This document shows positions 38,100 through 48,540 of a stretch of DNA of 64,000 nt, one piece after another; within the stretch, counting starts at the first letter, position 1, and each line of letters opens with the position of its first letter. The notes under the pieces are model-generated. The model saw only the letters and a program-made list of their open reading frames with translations, made no database searches and was not told where the DNA came from. The translations under genes were made by a program, and so were the position numbers. The stretch comes from Morchella semilibera. Taxonomy: Eukaryota; Ascomycota; Pezizomycetes; Pezizales; Morchellaceae. The stretch is taken from positions 1,176,111 through 1,240,110 of the forward strand of contig WBVU01000010.1 of assembly GCA_009192285.1 (NCBI GenBank), given 5' to 3'.

Positions 38100-38913
38100 T
38101 TTTAGCTTCCGTTTTTACTTTAAATGTGATCCAACATATGAGGGGAATCCAACACTATTTAATGCTATATCATCCGTATATGGAACTAACGTATGGATAC
38201 AACCCGGAGACTAGAAAGAATTTTCGTTATTATAGGACATTGGGCTGCTTAGTCCCAAGAGCGAGATTGGTAGATCAGGTGCTTGTGTTGTGGGTGGTTT
38301 AATGAGGAGGGTGGGAGTGTCGTATGCCGATAGAAGTAAACTAAAACTTCTGTGGCTCGACAGGGTTTTTCTACATTCTGTCGTCAGTGTTATCAACAAT
38401 CGCCCACCGCCGTAATAGGATCAGTATTCTTAGGAGCCAGAGCTATAGGTATAGCGAAGCTTGTAGCGGTAAACAGGGTGGTTACTCCCTGGATCTAGAG
38501 AGTTCGAGGTTTGAAGCCCGACTATCCTAAATAGCTTCTCATAATACCTCATTGATGATCATTGATGGAGAATACCATACTATCCAATTTGGAAACAGCT
38601 TGAAGGGGAGGGCCATATAACCAGAGAAACATCATCATTACCAAAGAGACCCGCAGTGAGACTTACCGATGAGCGGTAGAGTGGAGAAAATGGAGCATGT
38701 GTGGTGGGTGCTGTGGAGAATGTGGAGTGGATGACAGTGTGGATATCGATGGGGGGGGTGATCTTTCTTTTGTGTTAGTATGACCTTGTCATCTTTCTCC
38801 TAAATACATGTAGTCGTAGCGTCAAAACACTCTCAATAGATCGATTAGATAACAAATAAGATTAGATAACAAATTTAGAAGTAAGTGACGCTTCGCTCCC
38901 TATACTGGTGGGG
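38100..38913. other. Intergenic, no gene recognised
   Basis: A purine-rich GAGAATGTGGAG stretch and a short direct repeat GATTAGATAACAAAT (about 38847-38876) are the only features, apart from one TACATGTA (about 38806). Confidence 0.5.
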
Positions 38914-39168
38914 CTAGCACTCCCCCCGACCCCGTAATAGAAATAGTGAGATAGAAGAAACAAAATTGACAGTACCCTTTCCGAGATCTTCAATCCTACA
39001 CTTGACCTCTACCAACATACGGTTAATAGGAATCATTTCAAATTCGAATGTTTCGAAGTCAAGGCCTAATCTCTTCTCCGCGTCTTCCATTGACATGTTG
39101 GAATAGGACGTAGTCCACTTGGACCTTCGTTTCTTCCTTTGCTGCTCGGTGGTGTTGTCGTCACCCAT
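38914..39168 (-). CDS. Small basic/acidic hypothetical protein
   Basis: Single open frame of 84 codons. The first 60 residues have coding character: a basic start (QQRKKRRSKWTTSYS) followed by an amphipathic helical segment (MEDAEKRLGLDFETFEFEM). The last 20 residues look less coding-like, so an intron after LGKG (donor GGTACTG) may lead to a different end. A CCGGCCGGCCGGCCG repeat lies just upstream. No domain recognised. Confidence 0.35.
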   Translation of the reverse strand: MGDDNTTEQQRKKRRSKWTTSYSNMSMEDAEKRLGLDFETFEFEMIPINRMLVEVKCRIEDLGKGTVNFVSSISLFLLRGRGEC

Positions 39169-40209
39169 CGCATTGTGGAGTCCTGCCGGCCGGCCGGCCG
39201 ATAAGTGCTTGCTAACGGTATTTAAGTAGAGTATTACTTATTTGATCGATAATGAGTCAGTAGCCCTGTCGTTCTTCTAAATAGTTGTAAAGGTGATGGG
39301 GAATCCTTAGACTAGACCCGGGGGGGGGGGTGCCTCTCTATACACCGTGGCTCACCACCGGGTAACCGTGCGTTCCAGCCTGCAAAACTGAGACATATGG
39401 CTCGATAATTGATAACAATTTGTAATTCATAGTTTCCTCTATAAAATAACTGGTCTTGATGGAATTGTGCACATAAATCTTTGGAGAAAATGACAAGAGT
39501 TTCCAGTATGGAAATAGGGTGCACTTCAGAAGCTGTGCCAGTGGCTTTTCGAGTCTATGAGTTTATCCCGGAGAAAGATTATGGTACTCGTACTCGGGAT
39601 GCCGAGAATAATCCCAAGACGTTGCCCCTGCACGTCAAATACGGCAATCCCCGCTAAAACCCCTGTCCAGATCCCCGTTGAGCCGCAAACTTAAAGCACG
39701 ATGACGTACATGCAGCCAATGGTCACTTAAGTCACACGAGAGGGCGACGTAAGGCACCACTCAACTCCGAGTAACAAAGGCCACGATGGCCAAGTTAGTA
39801 TTCGCATAAGGGCGTGACACAAACAACCAGCAGATGCCGGTACTTCCACACTAACTTTTGAGGCGAGTAGAAATCACATACACATAACAGTAACGAATGA
39901 AGTACAAACCCACACATGCATTCCTCCCTTTTTTTTTTTAAAAGGCCTAAGTGGTCCTTCCAAGCAAACACCACTTCACATAAACATCAACACGAAAGAA
40001 AGAAATACAGTAAATGATTGGTTCACAGGCAAGACAAAGAATCGATCCCATAAGACCGCCCACTGCAAAAGAAAAGGTCTAACCATGTATGTACGCTCCC
40101 CCGATGAATGGGAAAATCACAATCAGTGGGAAGTTGAGAACAGCGCATGAAATGCAAATGCAAATTCAAATAAAAAAATAATAATCATACACTTCAGACG
40201 GAAGACGGA
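39169..40209. other. Intergenic, no gene recognised
   Basis: Starts with the CCGGCCGGCCGG repeat (39187-39200) and a 10-bp G-run (39321-39330). It presumably ends in the 3' untranslated region of the REEP gene. No convincing gene. Confidence 0.5.
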
Positions 40210-41327
40210 TTACTCGTTGTGCTCTTTCCTCTCGCCACCGGCAGGGCCTGCCACCGGCTTACCGCCCCAGCTAAACCATCCACCAGTCCTTGGGGTACCA
40301 ATGAACGTAAGGCCCTCCTTTTCAGCATCGCTCATTGTTACGTGATCAAAATCACCAGCCATATTTCCGGAACTTGGTGATCTCGAAACGTTTGCTTTGT
40401 TAGCATCTGACGCGTTGTCGAGGACTGCTGCAACACTAGTGTGGCTTTGGTCCCCAGAAGTGCGGTTTGTTTCCGCCTCTTGTTCCAACGCGGCCATAAG
40501 TGTCTTTAGCTTCTCCTTCTGCATCTCGATAAATTTCGCTTTTTCTTCCTTGCTTGCGATGGATGCAGGAATCAGAGTCGCAGTATTCGCAGGGTTCGGG
40601 GTTCCAGCTGGCCCATCTGGTACCTGTTGCTGAAGCGCGGAAGAGAGGAATTGGTAAAACTCGGTAGCCCTTTGCGGAGCACCTGAGGCGATAGGTGCAA
40701 CGTTCCACTTTGAGAAGAGGTTGGTGACGAATGAAGCCGCGTCTTGAGAGAGTGGTTGCGTTTTCGATTCCGAACCCTCTGGTAGAGGCCCAAATAGCTG
40801 CTCCCTAGCGATGTGGATAAGCTTTCGGATATAGTCAATTCCCGCAGCCTTGGCTTGGTCGTGGGTTCGGGTAATAAGGTCCTCAATCTCCTTCTCGTGG
40901 GCCTCGAGCGTAGGGTGGACATGCTCTACGTAAAGCCTTGTGGCGCCCTGAAACTGTGGAAGGACTAGCCACATCATAAAACCCGCACGAATCTCTTGGT
41001 AGAACGGAAGCCTGAAACTTGGGTTAACTCGGTTCCTAGGAGGAAGGGATATTGTATATAGAGACTAACCAGCACAGGATCCAGCCTGTCCAAGACTCAA
41101 CCACGGTGATGCACCCAATAACAACCCAATACATCAGCCATGGTGTAAGTTGTGATGGATCGTTTGCTTTGAGGGCCTTGTACGACGCGAATACGGGGAA
41201 GAGGAAGGTTGCGACAGAGCTATTCACCTAACGGTTAGTGATTGTACAATAGATATAGAGACTTTACGTGGTAGGATGATGTTAGTGTTTATACTCACGA
41301 AAGAAGTTTAGATAGAAGACCAAACAT
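40210..41327 (-). CDS. REEP/Yop1-like (TB2/DP1/HVA22 family) ER-shaping membrane protein
   Basis: Membrane protein that bends tubular ER through reticulon-like hairpins. Three exons on the minus strand: 41327-41299, 41219-41070 and 41011-40210; phases close, giving 326 residues. The start MFGLLSKLLSSVATFLFPVF is typical of the group, followed by YKALKANDPSQLTPWLMYW, a hydrophobic hairpin (VVIGCITVVESWTGWILCWL), PFYQEIRAGFMMWLVLPQFQGA and LYVEHVHPTL. The long C-terminal half is soluble, with a Gln/Glu-rich coiled-coil segment (KAKFIEMQKEKLKTLMAALEQE) and a Trp-containing tail. It is longer than yeast Yop1 (about 180 residues) and matches the extended fungal and REEP1-4-type layout. Exon 1 is only 29 nt but starts well and splices with GTGAGT. 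Confidence 0.9.
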
Positions 41328-42696
41328 AATTTCCGATGAACAACGGGAAGTCTTGGGGGTGTTGAAATAATATTGAAGCTACTTCCGTCAAGAAGGAAAG
41401 AACTGGTTCTTTGACGAGGTAGAAGATGTAATGAGGAAGAGGAGAGGGTGGGGGGGCGGAAAGGATATATGAAGGGAGAGGGGAAATTTTACCCTTCTAA
41501 AGAAGGAGGGGACACCAAAAAAAAAAAAAAGCTAGTGAGTTGTATCAGAGTTGTTGCGGTGGCTACATGTATGTACTTACAGTGCAGCAGTGCCATCAGC
41601 ATAATGTAGTACAAACGCCGAGGATGCGGAGGGGTACCCAGCAGCAGCAAAGAAAAAGGTCTGGGAAACCCCTCCACACCTCTAAGGGCTCTTGTGCATG
41701 ACCTCCCACTCGGAATATGCTCCAGTCCAACCCCGTGATCGCATCAGCGGGGGTTAAGAGCTGTTACCATAAGGGGGCTAGAATCTGTATGTTTTACCGC
41801 CTAGACCGAGTTCTGCGGAGGCAGTTGTAGGGGTCACCAAAGCGGAATAGAAATTTTCTACTCTCTCAGATGCTGTCACTCAGCTACTGGATCAGCCTCC
41901 CTGGCCCGTTAGCATCCGACACCTTGAGACACAGCAAGCTCCTGGGAACTGGGGTGATATCTGATATTTAGCAGTCGTTAATAGGATCCGGCAGAATACA
42001 TCAAGTACATGTATATATATACATGTACCCTTACAAGAATATCCCGAATCCCGAATACCGGATAGACTAGTTAATTTCACGATGAGTCTCCCGAGGCTCA
42101 ACTGCTTTGCAACGTCCCGCTGTGTATATGTAGGCAACGGCTGATGGTTTCAGTGAATTATGAATTGTACCTGCAGACCAGTATGTACAGTACAAGTATT
42201 TGCCCTCCCTCAAAAAGAACAATAAAAACCCAGACTCCTTAGGCCCCCCCAACCACAGCTCATCCCGGCCAGTTGCCAGCAAATATCACGCCGCATCATG
42301 AACTTTTCCTCCCGTCCGATCCCACAGACACAAACACAGGAGTTATAACCGATTATTTGTATAATCATGCCAGAGAAATGCGACAGGATGCTCCTGCTTG
42401 GGATGTTGCGTGTTGCGCTGGCATGAGGTTTCTCAACCCTTTCTAAAGTAGCTAAATAAACCTCCAACCCCCCCCAGGTGCATCTACCTATCCATTCACG
42501 TAAACTTGCCTACATACCCCGCCATTAAAAAAACGCCTCTTCGGTGCTATTGTGTCTCTGATTTGACCCTACATATAAACAAAGCTTCTACATACAGGAC
42601 ACTTCTCAGTACCTACAGAACAGAAACACCTCATCCATTTGCGTGGTATCTGCAACAATCCTAACTGGTTCATCATATATATAAAAATCACATAAA
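41328..42696. other. Divergent intergenic between REEP gene and TANGO2 gene
   Basis: Both promoters lie here. It contains a perfect 24-bp palindrome at 42005-42028, one further TACATGTA (about 41565), a 13-bp A-run (41518-41530) and G- and C-runs. No gene is supported. Confidence 0.55.
42005..42028. repeat. Perfect 24-bp palindrome built from two TACATGTA units
   Basis: GTACATGTATATATATACATGTAC reads the same on both strands over all 24 bases; it consists of two TACATGTA octamers joined by alternating TA. Confidence 0.95.
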
Positions 42697-43951
42697 ATGT
42701 GTATTCTGCTTGTCACCACCGTACATCCAGAATACTCTTTAATACTTCTCTCTAACAGAGATGTATGTTCTCTCTCTCTCTTTTTTCCCGCACAGCTCCT
42801 CCCAAGATTAGAAAGATCAGCATGGATCCACATATCACCTATCCAAGATCCGAAGTTAATCGCGCATGTCACAGCATTAATACTAATTTCAATCCCTCTG
42901 ATAGGAATTCCTCCACCGTCCTACCGCGCGTGCAGCCTTTTGGGAAGAGCCCAACTCACACATCTTGTCAGGTCGAGATCTGGCCCGCCCTGAGCGAGGT
43001 TTGTCTACGTTTCTGCATTTTCTTCGTCCCCCGCTTGTTCACCCTTCTTTTCAACCGGCATGCTCATCCAATCATTCACCATCTAACCCCACCCCCACAG
43101 GTACATGGCTTGGCATAACCCGCACCGGTCGTCTCGCAGTGCTTACAAACTACCGCGAACCCACCTCTCTTGCAGCACTGGCTGAGAAGTCCCGGGGTGC
43201 AATGGTTACCTCCTTCCTTACTTCAACCACAACTGATTCTTCTGCTTCCGAATGGCTGCATTCTCTGCACGCTACGGGGGACCTACACGGTGTCGGTGGA
43301 TTCTCCCTTCTTTGCGGAATCCTCCGCCCTAAGAATATTGCACTCGGGACTCTTCAACCACTTGCTGTGATTTCCAACCGTACGCCAGCCGGCGACGACG
43401 GGGTTGAGAGCGGCGCAACCTGGATAGCCGGTGAAAAGGGAGAGACATGGGGACTTAGCAATTCGCTATTTTGCGAACCGTGGCCTAAGGTGAAGAAAGG
43501 GGAAGAAATGTTAGCTGAGGCTGTAGATACCGCGGTCAAAGAAGGGAAAAACGAAGACGAGCTCTTGGGGAGTTTATTTGGCGTGTTGAGTTTTGATACC
43601 TTGCCGAATTTGGACAGGGATAGTGTGTCTTACCACACCCAGATGGAGTCGTTGAGGCATAGTATCTATATTCCGGCTTTTCCTGCATGCCATGAGAAGG
43701 TGGACGCACACCCGGCGGATATAATTTCAACTATAGATGGGGTCCCGGCAGTGGCTAATGTTCAAACTCAATGGTGGCGTGATCGAAAATATGGGACTCA
43801 GACACAGACAATCCTACTTGTGGGTAGGGACGGGAGGGTTAAGTTTGTAGAGAGGACGCTGTTTGACGATCAAGCTAATCCGTTAAAGAAAGAGGATATG
43901 GATGTTGTAACTGAGTTTATGATTGAGGGCTGGGATGAGCAGCATTCTTGA
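42697..43951 (+). CDS. TANGO2 / NRDE-family protein
   Basis: Member of the NRDE (Ser/Thr-rich T10) family, homologous to TANGO2, linked to Golgi organisation, lipid homeostasis and haem handling in animals; the fungal role is unknown. Three exons: 42697-42762, 42905-42998 and 43101-43951, giving 336 residues. The signature N-R-D-E is split by intron 1: MCILLVTTVHPEYSLILLSN-RD | EFLHRPTARAAFW. It continues LSGRDLARPERG | TWLGITRTGRLAVLTNYREP across intron 2, all conserved family blocks. The body keeps SNSLFCEPWPKVKKG. The start MCILLV is canonical because an N-terminal Met-Cys is conserved. Intron 1 is 142 nt, among the longest in the window. Confidence 0.93.
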
Positions 43952-44135
43952 ATTTTCGGATGACATATCCCCATGCATAAGGCCTTTTGCCGGTTGTGTG
44001 CTGCATAATTTCTGGGTGCTGTGATTATTGGGTGTGCTCCCTTTTTATTCTTACATATCTTACACTACATAAATAAACCTATTCAGGGTACTCGGCTGTT
44101 TCAGCCATAAACTTATTTCGTTATAATAGGCCCTT

Positions 44136-44235
44136 TGCGCAAAAGACTCCAGAGTCTTTGCTTACTTGTGTGATTGGTTGATAAGAGGATAGGCACCAAT
44201 CAGGTTACCGGGAAAAGGCTCTGGAGTCTTTGGCC
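44136..44235. mobile_element. Foldback element with AAAGACTCCAGAGTCTTT tips, ~100 bp
   Basis: GCAAAAGACTCCAGAGTCTT at the left and AAAAGGCTCTGGAGTCTTTG at the right are each near-palindromic and also mirror one another. The inner TGATTGGT pairs with ACCAATCA. The arms are about 40 bp with several differences. Confidence 0.6.
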
Positions 44236-44452
44236 ATATTGATATATACAGTACCAATTGTAGTAACGATGTCAAGCGATGGGGATGAGATGCCCTTGGT
44301 TGCCGTCACGTAAAAATCTTTTGCACATGCTATCTGTGAAACTGTATGACATCAATTCTCAATAGTGCAATAGTGAGACAAGAGTATTAAAAACTGTGTT
44401 GGCTAATCAGTAGGTGAAGGTAGTCGAAGCTAACTAACCTGGTGCAAGTCTA

Positions 44453-44615
44453 GCTAGACCTCTTCGGGGGTATGGTTCTCACGGGGGTATGGTGCAACGA
44501 CCAAAAACTTATTTTACCCAGAGAATCCTATTCATATATTGTTCTTATCAATTTGCCTTGTACTCTCTGTAGTCAATCTTAGGCGTTGCACCATACCCCC
44601 GTGAAGAGGTCTAGC
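44453..44615. mobile_element. MITE-like element, 163 bp, related tips to 14198-14427
   Basis: The outer arms GCTAGACCTCTTC and GAAGAGGTCTAGC are perfect, and the inner CACGGGGGTATGGTGCAACG is mirrored by CGTTGCACCATACCCCCGTG. The left arm carries an extra 14-base block (GGGGGTATGGTTCT) that duplicates part of the tip. The shared CACGGGGGT-TGGT core links it to the element at 14198. Confidence 0.75.
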
Positions 44616-45084
44616 AGTAATAATAATGCCGAATTTGGGTTAGTCGCCAAACCTGGGTTCTCATTATTTGAAAGGGAAAAATTGACGTAGCCTTAGAACG
44701 TGGCGAAGTGTTAGTCATACGCAAAAACTCTGAATTCCAGAGGTACGCTGTATTTCATTGCATATTGTAAATACCTAAATCGATTGAAGAGTAATCCCAG
44801 TATATGTACTCTATGGAGAGCTTGCGTCCTCATCCCATGACTCGATTCTCTCGCGCGCTCTCCTCTAGATACTTATATCTACATGTATCTGCCCATTACA
44901 AGGTTAGGAAACTAGCACACGCGTGGTAGGTGGGTATATAAGCGTTTACCTTCCTTATTTTTTTTTATCTAGCCCCACCTCTCTAACTTTATTATCTGTA
45001 ACATGTACTCTCTATTCACGAAGCTTTGGGGCCGTCGCCTGTCCACTACTTTCGCGATATACTTTCGGATTTGTAGACGAGATC

Positions 45085-45222
45085 ACTAGACAGAGGCAAG
45101 CACAAGTGGGTACAAAGAATTATAGTACCAAAACGGTGCTCCCGTCGATACGCTAGTAATGCGTCTTCCTACGATACCGGTTTAATTCGGTCAGACCTAT
45201 TGTAGTGATTTCGCCCCTTTTT
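45085..45222. mobile_element. Diverged second copy of the 34287 MITE family, opposite orientation
   Basis: The right tip GTAGTGATTTCGCCCCTTTTT corresponds to the reversed left tip of the 34287 element (GGGGTGAAATCACTAC). The interior shares GATACGCTAGTAATGCG and GGTTTAATTCGGT with that element. The left tip (GATCACTA) is degraded, so the left boundary is approximate. Confidence 0.55.
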
Positions 45223-46415
45223 CATGCTCTATTTACTTACCCCGCCAGGGACTCATTGACACATCTAGGAGTGGGGTAACCTTCACTTTTGCCAGGCGTT
45301 ATGACCCAGAAGCTGTTAAGACTCGAAGCTCAGCGCGGCGGTACACATTACTCCCGGTATTTACTCCATGATACAACCTGTACATATATATACGCTCAGC
45401 GTGTTGCTCAGTTAACGAACACCTGTAATAGACAAACATCTAATGAGTGGGGTTACCTGTCCGATGTACATCCGGTAGGTGGGTAGCATTCACTGATGAG
45501 CCAGAAGAATCGCTAACGCAGTGTCCCTCACAGAGATAGGTTTCGAGAATAGGAACTGAGAATTTTCAAAACTCTTGCAGATCTGAGTTCTCAGACTCGT
45601 TTTGCCGTTGTGGTGGTGATACGCTGTTGCAGCTCGTTGATATTGGCACCACATATAACTCAGTTGCAAGTGAAACTCAGCACAGTTCACTGACATCAGT
45701 ACCCCCTCACAAACGGAATCAGTCGCTACTTAACAAGATTTCATAGCGTATCATGCGACTCCCAAAAGAACTTATTTCAACTATATGGCAGGTGTTTTAA
45801 TTAGTTAATTCACTTTCTGGCATCGGGAGCATGTGTTCGGCAAACCCAACTGTTAAGTTGGCGTCCCGCGAAGAATAAGAACCTCTCCTGCACGTGTTTG
45901 TTTAGTTGCGTGCGTCTGGGGACGCAGAGAAAATTGGCCAGGGATTACCTCCTTCACGATTGGTTGTTGAAGGGCGTAGATCAGGTCTGGATGTAGCAAT
46001 TTTGATTCGAGTAATGCCGGTAGAGTATGTATACATGTTACACAAAAGATCGAACTCAGCTAACCCGTGCCAAGAAATCAGTTAGGAGAAACTGAGCTCT
46101 CAGATGTTGAGCGTCCCTGTGACGATGCTAGACATAGTTTTATTCAATATTTACCATTTCTGTGTCTATCGCGGCCTTATCGACTCTCGAGTCAAAACCT
46201 GGGCGCTTTTGCTATGTTTTTAGTGATGGGAAATGTGTGTTCACATCTTATAAATGCAGCGAATGGCAAATTAACTAGCCGGCGGTCAGCCCTCGTTATA
46301 TATAAGTAACGGTTGAGAATTCTATGCCCGCTCTTCCTGCTCTGCCATCCGCTAACCGCCAACCGTATATCCAGCTAAATATCTTTGAATTCCTACTCAT
46401 CTTTCACCTATCAAC

Positions 46416-47372
46416 ATGGAATCCCCCCTGAGTACTGTATCAAATATTGTGGGGTGTTTGAGTTGTGGGTTTGATATTTATACTTATCTTAATGGGCGGG
46501 CGAGCGATCTACAGAACGAGTTCAATGGGGAATTAAAATCCCTCGAGAAAGTTCTTTGCCTGTTGGACAGAAAACCTGACACCTTTCAAGTGGGCCCGAT
46601 CGTGGATATACTTAGAAGTGAGGTCAAAAAATGTATGGAAGAGATAAACAGTTTTCGGGAGAATATGGATTCAGGGAGGGGACGACTTAGAAGGCGACTC
46701 CTGAGGGCTCTACGGAGGAAGAATACTCTAGAGTTTTCCCAAAAAATAGAGAGGCGGAAGAGTTCTTTAACACTTATCTTAATGGTAGCGGTCACGGAAC
46801 AGCTGGGTCGGTAAGTTTGTTTCACATTTCTGTGTTCCCTATACTAAATTAATTCTCTCGTTAGGTCTGCTCATACGACTGAAGATAAAAGCATAGAACA
46901 CACTTCACCGAATGTACCCAGGGATGAAGGGGCCCCAGGAACCGGTAAAGAATATTTACTTCCTCTCTTAGCCTTCAATTCACGGGATGTTTACTGATTT
47001 AATATTTCTATTTTATCCATAGACCTCGCAGTAACACCTGAGAAAATATGCGAATGCGTCTTTGATGATAAAAAAAATAAACAGATGCAGAAAGAAACCT
47101 GCTGGGGCAGAATGGAAAAATCAAAAAAACAGCACTCAAACCAAAGCCACCCTGTAAGTACATTATACATTATATTACCCCAAACGGACAACCTCCACCG
47201 GGAACTTCACAAGCTTACATAGAGTGTTTCACAGAAGTATTTCAGTGATTCCTGTGAAGCAAAGCGGGATATCCCGCCCCCTTATGCACATAGACTAGAT
47301 TTAGGCCCAAAAACGTACTTTCAAACTCCGTTGCCTCGTAATCACGTCCCAGCACCTTCTTTAGTGTACTAA
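46416..47372 (+). CDS. Free-standing fungal STAND N-terminal domain (PigL_N-like) protein
   Basis: The N-terminal ~130 residues resemble the fungal N-terminal domain of STAND/NLR proteins (PigL_N type, related to the HeLo-like group): MESPLSTVSNIVGCLSCGFD, a run of amphipathic helices, then the hallmark RRRLLRALRRK...KIERRKSSLTLIL. In NLRs this domain sits before a nucleotide-binding module and may signal or drive cell death; here none follows. Four exons close in phase: 46416-46810, 46865-46944, 47023-47153 and 47235-47372, giving 247 residues. The C-terminal half is Lys/Ser-rich then Pro-rich (DIPPPYAHRLDLGPKTYF) with no known domain. The last exon is antisense to another open frame (47242-47529), so its assignment is less sure. 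It could be a truncated NLR or a stand-alone adaptor. Confidence 0.6.
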
Positions 47373-47980
47373 GAGCCCGTGCATTTTGCAGATCATCTAA
47401 GATCTGGTGTATCTGCCTCTTTGAAACCCCTATGTCTTGGTCTTTAATTTCCATATATATCCACATATTTCTTTGCCATTGCCTTCCCTCTTTCTTTTCT
47501 CCCTCTCCTTTGTTTGTCTTTTCGTTCAAAAAAAAAAGTCTCGATTGGTGTTCCTAGATACTTCATTCTAGTTTATGTTTCATTATGTTCAATCCCACAT
47601 AGCCATGAGGCTTATGATCCGATTCACATGAGGCTTATGATCCAATTCACACGAGGATCCCACGCACGGTATCCTTACCAATCAAAGATTGATCCAAGAG
47701 AGTGATTGACGGCGTCCCTATAGAATATTAGCATGTTACGTGGTATTCCCGATCAATGTTATTACCAAGGCCTCACTGTATCGAGGAAAGCATTTATGGT
47801 TAGCTCACCACCTCCTACTTAATTAATAATCAATAAACCTATTATTATCTCCCTATTTCTGCTACCCAAAAACCATCTCTTTCCCAATATAGTACGGGGC
47901 TACTGTAACGAATCAGCTCGACGCGTATATATACAGACCACTCAAGAAGGGTATATACCCTATCCCTTAAGCTGCCATAT

Positions 47981-48246
47981 GCTGACCCCTATAATAGCGA
48001 GATTAAGTTTGCATGGGGGATCTATTATTTGATAAAAGAGATTGTTAGTAAACCCACACCAAATTTGCTTTTTTTGGTGGGTCAGAACTTTCGTAACAGC
48101 TTAAGGGACAGTCCGTCAGTAAAATGCAGACCCCCCAGAAAAAGTAGATTTGGTGTGGCTTTACTTTACTAACAGATCCTGTTGCCCCCCTTATTAAACA
48201 ATAGATCCCCCATACAAACTTAATTTCTCTACTACAGGGGGTCAGC
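47981..48246. mobile_element. Near full-length foldback element, 266 bp
   Basis: The two halves are imperfect reverse complements over about 130 bases each: GCTGACCCCT...TAAGTTTGCATGGGGGATCTATTATTTGATAA in the left arm mirrors the right arm ending CTACAGGGGGTCAGC. A nested pair ACCCACACCAAATTT / AGATTTGGTGTGGCT lies inside. The arms differ by several substitutions and small indels, so the element is not recent. Confidence 0.75.
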
Positions 48247-48485
48247 ACCGACGTACCATGGATAATCCATGCATCACGCACCGTCACTCGGTATTGGCAT
48301 GGACGCACCGACATGGTTCCTAGAGGGGATTCGGCACTATAGATAGACCTTCCGACCTATCCCCAGAGGCTCATGACACACACAGACAAGGAACATCTCC
48401 CCCTCTCCAGTGCGAGAGTGGCTCGCCAAATCACAACCTATCACTCGTCGGCGTACCTCTCCATCTGTTGCTACTCGCCAAATTT

Positions 48486-48540
48486 TTAAGTCTGTTGATT
48501 TTTTAGGTGCGGTTGCCACACAGAATATCAACAGACTTTA
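48486..48540. repeat. Short hairpin
   Basis: TAAGTCTGTTGAT and ATCAACAGACTTTA form a 13-bp perfect stem with a ~28-base loop. It may be the remnant of a small element. Confidence 0.7.

Larger units (their letters stand above)
43952..46415. other. Repeat-containing intergenic region
   Basis: Holds the inverted-repeat elements at 44136-44235, 44453-44615 and 45085-45222, one TACATGTA (about 44880) and no recognisable gene. Open frames of 65-80 codons at 45289-45486 and 46067-46309 lack coding character. Confidence 0.55.

Noticed and set aside
38441-38530. Possible tRNA gene (GAGTTCGAGGTTTGAAGCCC resembles a T-arm)
   Set aside because: No acceptor stem or A box could be paired; the B-box match is loose.
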